A stretch of 54,752 nt of DNA, taken from Pseudomonadota bacterium (GTDB lineage: Bacteria > Pseudomonadota > Gammaproteobacteria > Xanthomonadales > Rhodanobacteraceae). The DNA lies in the NCBI GenBank assembly GCA_018240465.1, contig JAFEFS010000064.1:1-54752 (forward strand), written 5' to 3'. The notes beneath the pieces are model-generated. The model did no database searches and was not told the origin of the DNA. It saw only the letters and a list, made by a program, of their open reading frames with translations. The position numbers were made by a program, and so were the translations under genes. Shown here one piece after another: positions 8,915-15,538 of the stretch (position 1 is the stretch's first letter; every line of letters begins with the position of its first letter).

Positions 8915-10228
8915 TCATCCGGGCTTGCCGTCGGCGCGCGGCGAAGCGTAGATCCACAGCGAGCGCAGCACCCACGGCGCGAACGCCGCAAGCCAACCGA
9001 ACGCGGCGACCACAAGCCAAGCCTGGGTGGCGTGCACGAGTTCCGCGCCAATGCGTGCGAGCGCGACGAGTTGCAGCAGGGCGAACGTCGTCCATGCGAT
9101 TGCGCCCATCTGCAGTGGCCGCCCCGAATGCCCCTGGGTCACGCGCGTGACCATGGCGACGAGCATCGAGCCGAAGAAGCCGACGGTCAGTGCATGCACC
9201 GGCGCGCGGCCGAGGACGAAGGCGCCGTCGAACCACAGCAGCGCGCTCTGCAAGGCGAACAGCGCGAACGCGACCGGCAGCCAGGCAAAGGCGAGATACA
9301 GTGCAGCGAGCAGGCCGGGGCGCCGGCACTTCCACGGTTGCCAGGCGAGCCAGTGCCATAACAGCACGCCGGCAAGCAAGGTATCGACCGGCCACGCCGC
9401 GTCGAAGCGGTGGCTGAGTTCGAGCGCCAGGTGCGCGAGGCACAGCGACCAGACCAGCGGCAGGCTCCACCCCGGCCTCACGACCCGATATGCCGGGCCG
9501 ATCGCGCTGGCGCTGAAAAAAGGAATCATGCGATGGCAGACGGTGAAGTACACCGGCAGCAGGCAGGCGAACGTGCCGATCTTGATCGCCGCGATCGCGA
9601 GCCACCACGGCGCGCTGGCGAGCCAGGCAACGAACGCGGCGAGACCGATGGCACCACAAAGCAACGCCACCGCGCACGACCACGCGTGCCGATCCTTCGC
9701 GCCGCTGCGCAGCAATACGCGGCCGAGCTTGAACAGGCCCGTGCACCAGCCGCACAGCATCGCGACGAAGCCGGCGACGAGCACCGGTTTCGAGCCGAGC
9801 AGGCCGAGGTGCGCGAGCAGATAGCCGCCGAACAGGCCAGCGAACACCGGAACATAGTCGCGGCGTTCGAGCGCCGGCTGATTCAACCAGCGCGGAAACA
9901 CGGTGAGCAGGAAGCCGAAGATGAACAGCGGCAGCATGCCGTACTGGGTCAGCATCGCATGTGCCCAGCCCGGCGGCACGGGCGCGGCGGGAAAGGCATG
10001 GCCGAACCACGCTGCGCCGAGATAACAAGCCCACCACAGCATCGACGTCAGCACCGCCGTCGCGCCGCCGAAGAACATCAACCGGTGCGGAGCGCTGGAG
10101 AGTAGAGCCTGCACCGTAGCCAGACTCAGGCGTTCCGGCGCGGCGGCGGATGCGGTGCCCACGCCACCTGTCTCGACGTGCAGCGCAATGGCGCTGCGCG
10201 GACGCTGGATCCTGTCTTGCGCGTTCAT
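8915..10228 (-). CDS. nnrS: NnrS-family haem-copper membrane protein
   Basis: A 437-aa polytopic protein with about 12 hydrophobic segments. It shows NnrS family motifs: FFGGATAVLTSMLWW near residue 50, HAMLTQYGMLPLFIFGFLLT, CHRMIPFFSA and the C-terminal HALTVGFFGSMLVAMVTRVTQGHSGR (given here as HALTVGF...MVTRV...GHSGR), with conserved histidines that bind haem and copper in characterised members. NnrS relieves NO stress during denitrification. The ATG at 10228 has no Shine-Dalgarno sequence and coincides with the transcription start predicted from the upstream FNR-type box, so a leaderless mRNA is likely. The frame extends to 10321 across the box, which argues against the longer start. sirB2 follows after 7 bases. 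Confidence 0.9.
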   Translation of the reverse strand: MNAQDRIQRPRSAIALHVETGGVGTASAAAPERLSLATVQALLSSAPHRLMFFGGATAVLTSMLWWACYLGAAWFGHAFPAAPVPPGWAHAMLTQYGMLPLFIFGFLLTVFPRWLNQPALERRDYVPVFAGLFGGYLLAHLGLLGSKPVLVAGFVAMLCGWCTGLFKLGRVLLRSGAKDRHAWSCAVALLCGAIGLAAFVAWLASAPWWLAIAAIKIGTFACLLPVYFTVCHRMIPFFSASAIGPAYRVVRPGWSLPLVWSLCLAHLALELSHRFDAAWPVDTLLAGVLLWHWLAWQPWKCRRPGLLAALYLAFAWLPVAFALFALQSALLWFDGAFVLGRAPVHALTVGFFGSMLVAMVTRVTQGHSGRPLQMGAIAWTTFALLQLVALARIGAELVHATQAWLVVAAFGWLAAFAPWVLRSLWIYASPRADGKPG

Positions 10229-10262
10229 GTGGTGAGTATCGACGGTCGCAGCAGCGCATGCC

Positions 10263-10276
10263 TTGATCCAGGTCAG
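10263..10276 (-). promoter_or_regulatory. FNR/ANR-type box, nnrS promoter
   Basis: TTGATCCAGGTCAG. GATACT at 10235-10240 (minus strand) is exactly 32 bases from the box centre, so the class II start point falls on 10228, the first base of the nnrS ATG. Confidence 0.8.
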
Positions 10277-10563
10277 GGTATCGCGAGAACGGCGGGATGT
10301 GGTCCCGATGCACGGATTCATGGCAGCGAGCGGCGCGCGGCCCCCGCCGCGAAATTCCGCCGCACCCGGCTCTCGGGATGATCCTGCTGATTCGATCAGT
10401 TGACAATCCGCTGATCAAAAGACCGAGCCACGAAGGGTGCGAAGCAAGAAAACATTGATTTCGAGTTTTCCCTCGGGTTCTTCGTAGTCCGAAGCGTTGC
10501 CGCTTTTTGGCAACCGGTCGGACAAACTCAGGGTCAACGGACCTCGCCGGGAAGCGGGTCTGC

Positions 10564-10577
10564 TTGACGCGGATCAA
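10564..10577 (+). promoter_or_regulatory. FNR/ANR-type box upstream of small four-Cys protein
   Basis: TTGACGCGGATCAA, a strong match to both half-sites. It lies about 134 bases before the ATG at 10705; the -10 at the expected spacing is weak (CAACCT), so the exact promoter is uncertain. A long leader of about 90 bases would result. Confidence 0.65.
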
Positions 10578-10704
10578 GGCAGGCGGGCCCGGTGTCCGGC
10601 AACCTGTCGCCGGATCGGCCCTCCCGGCGCGAGGGGCCGTTCGTGCGGCCTGGCAGGCATCGACCGCCGCTGCTTTCCCCGCGCGCCATCGGGAAACCTG
10701 TGTC

Positions 10705-11001
10705 ATGACCGACTACATCACTGCGTGGCAGTGCATCGGCTGCGGCAAGATCGAGGCGCCGCAGACCTGCATCGGCGTGTGCCGTGACCGCAAGGTATTC
10801 TTCGTCGGCAAGGGCGAGCATGAAGAAGCGCTGGCCGAGGTCGCGCGACTGCGCGGGCAGCTCGATGCCGCCGCGGAGATGCTGTTGCGTTTCGAGCGCG
10901 CCGCGCCGCGCAAGGGCCAGTGGGAACGCTCGTACCAAGCGCTGCAGCAGCAGGTGCGCGAAGTGCGCGCAGTACTTGCCGTCGACGCGAAGGCGCGCTG
11001 A
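10705..11001 (+). CDS. Small four-cysteine, coiled-coil protein of unknown function
   Basis: A 98-aa protein I do not recognise. The N terminus has four cysteines, Cys10-x2-Cys13-x8-Cys22-x3-Cys26 (WQCIGCGKIEAPQTCIGVC), which could bind zinc or an Fe-S centre. From about residue 45 it is a charged amphipathic helix (EALAEVARLRGQLDAAAEML, then a second helix to the end) likely to form a coiled coil. No signal peptide or membrane segment is visible, so it should be cytoplasmic. It has its own FNR-type box upstream and is followed 31 bases later by the box of fabA-fabB. Coding is supported by strong third-position GC and the lack of a competing frame. A redox-sensing or metal-binding adaptor role is speculation. 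Confidence 0.7.
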   Translation: MTDYITAWQCIGCGKIEAPQTCIGVCRDRKVFFVGKGEHEEALAEVARLRGQLDAAAEMLLRFERAAPRKGQWERSYQALQQQVREVRAVLAVDAKAR

Positions 11002-11032
11002 TCGCCTCGGTGCGAAGTCCACCGCCTGCGAG

Positions 11033-11046
11033 TTGATCCAGGTCAG
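11033..11046 (+). promoter_or_regulatory. FNR/ANR-type box, fabA-fabB promoter
   Basis: TTGATCCAGGTCAG. CAGACT at 11069-11074 is 32 bases downstream of the centre; predicted start 11081 leaves a 22-base leader with AGGAAG before the fabA ATG. Confidence 0.75.
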
Positions 11047-11102
11047 AGCGGTTGCATGCGCCGCGTTGCAGACTTCGGCATCATTTCCAGGAAGCCGCAG
11101 CC

Positions 11103-11618
11103 ATGTCCCGACCGTCCTCGCTCGATCACGAGCAGATCCTGTCCTGCGCGCGCGGCGAGATGTTCGGTGCCGACAACGCTCGTTTGCCGTCACCGCCGAT
11201 GCTGATGTTCGATCGCATCACTCGCGTCGACGAGCACGGCGGCGAGTTCGGCAAGGGCCTGTTGCAAGCCGAGCTCGATATCCGTCCGGACCTGTGGTTC
11301 TTCGATTGCCATTTCCAGGGCGACCCGGTAATGCCGGGTTGCCTCGGTCTGGATGCGATGTGGCAGCTCGCCGGCTTCTTCCTGCCCTGGCTTGGTGAGG
11401 CGGGGCGCGGACGCGCGCTCGGTGTCGGCGAGGTCAAGTTCACCGGCCAGGTGCTGCGCGAAGCGAAGGTCGTGCGCTACGTCATCGACATAAGCCGCGT
11501 CATCCGCAATCGTTTGAAGATGGTCGTGGCAAACGGCCGCACTTTCGTCGACGACCGCCTGATCTACGCCGCGAAGGATCTGCGCGTGGGTCTGTTCCGC
11601 AACACGGAGGGGTTCTGA
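11103..11618 (+). CDS. fabA: 3-hydroxydecanoyl-ACP dehydratase/isomerase
   Basis: A 171-aa FabA, the same length as the E. coli enzyme. The catalytic pair is His70 ([14 protein letters not shown]) and Asp84 (LGLDAMWQ), at the same numbers as in E. coli. It dehydrates 3-hydroxydecanoyl-ACP and isomerises the product to cis-3-decenoyl-ACP, the branch point for unsaturated fatty acids without using oxygen. AGGAAG precedes the ATG. The stop overlaps the fabB ATG by one base (TGATG). Control by an FNR-type box is unusual for this housekeeping pair and would raise oxygen-independent unsaturated lipid synthesis when oxygen falls. Confidence 0.96.
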   Translation: MSRPSSLDHEQILSCARGEMFGADNARLPSPPMLMFDRITRVDEHGGEFGKGLLQAELDIRPDLWFFDCHFQGDPVMPGCLGLDAMWQLAGFFLPWLGEAGRGRALGVGEVKFTGQVLREAKVVRYVIDISRVIRNRLKMVVANGRTFVDDRLIYAAKDLRVGLFRNTEGF

Positions 11619-12826
11619 TGCGTCGCGTCGTGGTCACCGGCATGGGTCTGGTCTCCTGCATTGGCAACGCGGCGGAAAACGTGTCGCGCGCGTTGCGCAA
11701 TGGTCTCAGCGGCATCCGCGCAATGCCCGACTATGCAACGCAGGGCCTGCGCAGTCAGGTTGCCGGCCAACCCGAGATCGATCTTGCCGCCGCGATCGAT
11801 CGCAAGCTCAAGCGTTTCATGGGGGATGCCGCGGCGTACGCCTACGTGTCGATGCGTGATGCGATCGCCGATGCCGGGCTCGCCCTCGACCGCGTGCGTC
11901 ATCCGCGCACCGGCGTGATCGCCGGTTCCGGCGGCGGCTCGGCCGAATGGCAGATCGAGACGGGCGACCTGCTGCGCGGAAAGGGCGTGCGCCGCGTCGG
12001 TCCGTACATGGTGCCGCGCACGATGTGTTCGACCGTGTCGGCGACGCTGGCGACTGCGTTCGGCATCCTCGGCCTCAGCTATTCCATCGCCGCCGCCTGC
12101 GCGACGTCCGCGCACTGCATCGGTACCGCCGCCGATCTGATCCGCCACGGCGCGCAGGACATCGTGTTCGCCGGCGGCGGCGAGGAACTGCACTGGGGCA
12201 TGACTGCGCAGTTCGACGCCATGGGCGCGCTGTCGAGCGGCTTCAACGCGACGCCACAGGCTTCCTCGCGACCTTACGACGCCCGCCGCGACGGTTTCGT
12301 CATCGCCGGCGGTGGCGGCATGCTGGTGCTCGAGGATTTCGAACACGCCCGGGCGCGCGGCGCGCGCATCCACGGCGAACTGGTCGGCTATGGCGTCACT
12401 TCCGACGGCGCCGACATGGTCGCGCCGTCCGGCGAGGGGGCGGTGCGCTGCATGCGCATGGCGCTGCAGGACGTGCGCGGCCCGATCGACTACCTCAACA
12501 CGCACGGCACCGCGACGCCGCTCGGCGACCTCGTGGAACTCGAGGCCGTGCGCGAGGCGTTCGGCGCCGAGGTGCCGCCGCTGTCCTCGACCAAGGCACT
12601 GACCGGTCACTCGCTCGGCGCCGCCAGCGTGCACGAGGCGATCTACAGCCTGCTGATGTTGAACGCGGGCTTCATGGCTGGCTCGGCCAACATCGATGTG
12701 CTCGATCCGCGCGCCGGAGCTTTCCCGATTCTGCGCGAAAGCCGCGAGGCGCCGCTGCGCACGGTCATGTCCAACAGTTTCGGCTTCGGCGGCACCAATG
12801 CGAGTCTCGTGTTTGCGAAGGTTTGA
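11618..12826 (+). CDS. fabB: 3-oxoacyl-ACP synthase I
   Basis: A 402-aa condensing enzyme with nucleophile Cys161 ([11 protein letters not shown]) and the two catalytic histidines in [11 protein letters not shown] and [12 protein letters not shown]; the C terminus has the glycine-rich [15 protein letters not shown]. It elongates cis-3-decenoyl-ACP and so completes the unsaturated branch with FabA. The two are translationally coupled through a one-base overlap. Length and motifs match FabB rather than FabF. It belongs to the cytoplasmic type II fatty acid synthase. Confidence 0.95.
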   Translation: MRRVVVTGMGLVSCIGNAAENVSRALRNGLSGIRAMPDYATQGLRSQVAGQPEIDLAAAIDRKLKRFMGDAAAYAYVSMRDAIADAGLALDRVRHPRTGVIAGSGGGSAEWQIETGDLLRGKGVRRVGPYMVPRTMCSTVSATLATAFGILGLSYSIAAACATSAHCIGTAADLIRHGAQDIVFAGGGEELHWGMTAQFDAMGALSSGFNATPQASSRPYDARRDGFVIAGGGGMLVLEDFEHARARGARIHGELVGYGVTSDGADMVAPSGEGAVRCMRMALQDVRGPIDYLNTHGTATPLGDLVELEAVREAFGAEVPPLSSTKALTGHSLGAASVHEAIYSLLMLNAGFMAGSANIDVLDPRAGAFPILRESREAPLRTVMSNSFGFGGTNASLVFAKV

Positions 12827-12924
12827 TCGGCGAATGCCGGGGCGCGGGGCGCGAGCGGCCGCACCGGCGACGAACGACGGGCGGCGGGTTGCGAAGTTTC
12901 CTCATCCAAGAATACGGAGGCACC

Positions 12925-14172
12925 ATGGATAGCGATGTCATCGTCATCGGCGCCGGCCCCGCGGGCCTGTGCCTGGCCCGCGCGCTCGCGTTGCGCGGCC
13001 TCGACACCACGGTAGTCGAACGCCAGCCGCTGGCCGCGATCGCCGAACCGGCATTCGACGGCCGCGAGATCGCGCTGACCCACGCCTCGATGCGCATCCT
13101 GCGCGAGCTGGGCGTCTGGCAGCGCCTGGCGGCGGACGAAATCGCGCCGCTGCGCCGCGCGCGCGTCATCGATGGCGACGACGCCGGGTTCGAGGTCGAC
13201 GCCGCGGCGTTCGGCCGCGACCGCCTCGGCGTGCTCGTCTCGAACCAGTCGATCCGCCGTGCGGCCTGGGCCGCGATCGATGGCGAAGCGCGCGTGCGTG
13301 TGTGCGCCGCGGCGACCGTCGCCGCGGTCGGCGGCGAGGCGACGCATGCCTGGCTGCGTCTCGCCGACGGCACGCCGCTGCGCGCGCCGCTGCTCGTCGC
13401 CGCCGACAGCCGTTTCTCGGAGACGCGCCGCGCGATGGGCATCGCCGCCGACCTGCACGATTTCGGCCGCAGCATGCTGGTGTGCCGCATCGCGCACGCC
13501 GACCCGCATCACGGCGTGGCGTGGGAATGGTTCGGCCGTGGCCAGACGCGCGCGCTGCTGCCGCTGCGCGAACACCTCGCGTCGGCCGTGCTGACCGTGC
13601 CCGGCGACGAAGCGCAGCGCCTCGCCGCGCTGCCGCCGGATGCATTCGCGCGCGAGCTCGAAGCGCGCTATGAAGGCCGCCTCGGCGCGATCGAGCTGGC
13701 GAGCACGGTGCATGCCTATCCGCTGGTTTCGACCTGGGCACACGCGTTCGTCGCAGGCCGCTGCGCGCTTGCCGGCGACGCCGCGGTCGGCATGCATCCG
13801 GTCACCGCGCACGGCTTCAACCTCGGCCTTGCCGGGGTCGCACGCCTGGCCGACGCGATCGCCGCCGGCGTCGCGCAGCACGGTGACGCCGGCCATCCGC
13901 TGCCGCTCGCACGCTACGAACGGGCGCATCGCCGCGAGAGCCGCGTGCTCTACGCCGGCACGCGTGCGGTCGTCGAACTTTTCGGCGCCGATCGCACGCC
14001 GCTGCGGCCGTTGCGCCGCGCCGTCCTCGGCACGATGCGCGCATTGCCACCGCTGCGCCGTGCGCTCGCGGCCGGACTCATCGACGAGGCGCGGCAGCCG
14101 GCTTCGGTGCTGCGGCACGCGCGCATCGCCCTCGACGTGCTGCGGCCGCGATTCGGCAACCCGGGCGCCTGA
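12925..14172 (+). CDS. UbiH/Coq6-family FAD hydroxylase, UbiM-like
   Basis: A 415-aa flavoprotein monooxygenase. It has the N-terminal dinucleotide fold VIVIGAGPAGLCLARAL, the family segment FDGREIALTHASMRIL near residue 45, and the second FAD motif GRCALAGDAAVGMHPVTAHG near 290. These fit ubiquinone ring hydroxylases of the UbiH/UbiF/UbiI/UbiM group; the FDGREIALTH segment and length make UbiM my best guess. Such enzymes use O2, which contrasts with the neighbouring oxygen-independent pathways. GGAGG lies just before the ATG at 12925. It is 98 bases after fabB on the same strand, possibly read through from the fabA promoter, and converges on the PLP enzyme. Confidence 0.82.
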   Translation: MDSDVIVIGAGPAGLCLARALALRGLDTTVVERQPLAAIAEPAFDGREIALTHASMRILRELGVWQRLAADEIAPLRRARVIDGDDAGFEVDAAAFGRDRLGVLVSNQSIRRAAWAAIDGEARVRVCAAATVAAVGGEATHAWLRLADGTPLRAPLLVAADSRFSETRRAMGIAADLHDFGRSMLVCRIAHADPHHGVAWEWFGRGQTRALLPLREHLASAVLTVPGDEAQRLAALPPDAFARELEARYEGRLGAIELASTVHAYPLVSTWAHAFVAGRCALAGDAAVGMHPVTAHGFNLGLAGVARLADAIAAGVAQHGDAGHPLPLARYERAHRRESRVLYAGTRAVVELFGADRTPLRPLRRAVLGTMRALPPLRRALAAGLIDEARQPASVLRHARIALDVLRPRFGNPGA

Positions 14173-14188
14173 GCGCCGCGTCTGCGGA

Positions 14189-15310
14189 TCAATCCGGCGC
14201 GCGCCACGTTCCGTCGCGCAGGCTCGCCTCGATGCGCTCGCGCCAGGGCGAGGGTTCGATGCCCCGGGCGGCGAGCCAGCCGGCATCGAACAGCGTCTCC
14301 GCGTAGCGTTCGCCGCGATCGCACAGCAAGGTGACGAGGCTGCCGTTCGCGCCACGCGCGCGCATCGCGGCCGCGAGCTGCAGGCAGGCGACGAAGTTGG
14401 TGCCGGACGAGCCGCCGTAGCGGCGGCCGAGCAGGGTTTCCAGCGTCCACGCCGCGGCGATCGAGGCGGCATCGGGCACCTCGAGCACGTCGTCGACGAC
14501 GTCGAACAGGAAGCCAGGCTCGACGCGTGCGCGGCCGATGCCTTCGATCAGCGTCGGCAGACTCGCGACCGCATTCGCGTTGCGCGTGCGCCAGCCGTGC
14601 ACGTAGGCGCTGCCGGCCGGTTCCGCCACGCACAGGCGCGTCGGCAGGCGGCGGTAGCGCAGGTAGCGGCCGATCGTCGCCGAGGTGCCGCCGGTACCCG
14701 CGCCGCAGACGATCCACGTCGGCTGCGGATGCGCCTCGCGCGCGAGCTGGCCGACGATCGACTCGGCGATGTTGTTGTTGCCGCGCCAGTCGGTGGCACG
14801 CTCGGCGAGGCCGAACTGGTCGAGGTGGCAGGCACCGCGCGCGGCGTGCGCGGCGGCCCGCGCGTGGACGTCGGCCGGATCGTCGACGAGATCGCAGGTA
14901 CCGCCGAGCGCCTCGACCGCACGGATCTTTGCCGGCGCGGTGCAGGCCGGCATCACCGCGGTGAAGCGCAGGCCGAGCAGGCGTGCGAACCAGGCTTCGG
15001 CGATCGCCGTGCTGCCCGACGACGCATCGACCGCGTCCTGCCCGGCGTGCAGGCGGCCGTTGCACAGTGCGTACAGGTACAGCGAGCGCGCGAGCCGGTG
15101 CTTGAGGCTGCCGGTCGGGTGCGAGGCCTCGTCCTTGAAGTAGAAATCGATGTCGGGAAAGCCGGGCAGGTCGATCTTCAGCAGGTGCGTGTCGGCCGAG
15201 CGCGCGGCCTCGCGTTCGAGCGCGTCGATCGCGGCGTGGACCCAGACGCGGTCATCCAGGCGGGCGGAAGGCGCGAGGTCGCGCGGGGATGGCGTGACGA
15301 TGGAAGGCAC
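14189..15310 (-). CDS. PLP-dependent cysteine synthase-family enzyme
   Basis: A 373-aa fold-type II PLP protein related to cysteine synthase and cystathionine beta-synthase. The Schiff-base lysine lies in HPTGSLKHRLA, the substrate loop in SSGSTAIAEAWFARLLG, and the phosphate-binding glycine loop in CGAGTGGTSATIGRYL. It could make cysteine or act as a cysteine desulfhydrase releasing H2S; sequence alone does not decide. The start is a GTG at 15310. It has its own FNR-type box with centre 64 bases upstream, and lies downstream of norZ behind that gene's terminator. A role in sulfide or cysteine supply during nitrosative stress is inference from its position. Confidence 0.82.
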   Translation of the reverse strand: MPSIVTPSPRDLAPSARLDDRVWVHAAIDALEREAARSADTHLLKIDLPGFPDIDFYFKDEASHPTGSLKHRLARSLYLYALCNGRLHAGQDAVDASSGSTAIAEAWFARLLGLRFTAVMPACTAPAKIRAVEALGGTCDLVDDPADVHARAAAHAARGACHLDQFGLAERATDWRGNNNIAESIVGQLAREAHPQPTWIVCGAGTGGTSATIGRYLRYRRLPTRLCVAEPAGSAYVHGWRTRNANAVASLPTLIEGIGRARVEPGFLFDVVDDVLEVPDAASIAAAWTLETLLGRRYGGSSGTNFVACLQLAAAMRARGANGSLVTLLCDRGERYAETLFDAGWLAARGIEPSPWRERIEASLRDGTWRAPD

Positions 15311-15367
15311 GGTCGTGGCATCGGAGCGGTAGTGGCGACAGCATGCATGCGGTGCGCGGCACGCGCG

Positions 15368-15381
15368 CTGATCCAGATCAA
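15368..15381 (-). promoter_or_regulatory. FNR/ANR-type box, PLP enzyme promoter
   Basis: CTGATCCAGATCAA. A weak -10 CATGCT (15340-15345) lies at the expected 32-base spacing; predicted start near 15333, 23 bases before the GTG. Confidence 0.7.
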
Positions 15382-15473
15382 TCCATGCGCTAGCGCGATT
15401 GCAGCATCGCGTTGCGGAATCCCGGCCGGGGAAAGTCCCGTGGAACCGGTTCCGCTCTTCCCTGCTCCCGGGA

Positions 15474-15512
15474 TGAAAAAAAAAAAAGAAAGCGCGGCTT
15501 GCGCCGCGCTTT
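15474..15512 (-). terminator. Intrinsic terminator after norZ
   Basis: On the minus strand, a perfect GC-rich hairpin (AAAGCGCGGC / GCCGCGCTTT, plus-strand 15489-15512, four-base loop) is followed by a long T tract (the run of A bases at 15477-15488 on the plus strand). It starts 27 bases after the norZ stop and is the clearest terminator in the window. Confidence 0.9.
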
Positions 15513-15538
15513 GCTCGTGCCGGAGAAATGGAAACGGA

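Larger units (their letters stand above)
10229..10704. other. Intergenic region between nnrS and the small Cys-rich gene
   Basis: About 475 bases without a convincing gene. It holds the nnrS box (10263-10276) and the plus-strand box at 10564-10577. It also has a short perfect inverted repeat CTGATTCGATCAG (10387-10399), an inverted repeat GAAAAC/GTTTTC (10448-10470) and a hairpin GTTGCC/GGCAAC (10496-10514). The stretch 10390-10520 is visibly more AT-rich than its surroundings. No function can be assigned to the inverted repeats. Confidence 0.5.

Noticed and set aside
10387..10399. Palindrome CTGATTCGATCAG and adjacent TTGACA
   Set aside because: Dyad spacing differs from the FNR box and no -10 follows the TTGACA at 17 bases, so I could not assign it to an operator or promoter.
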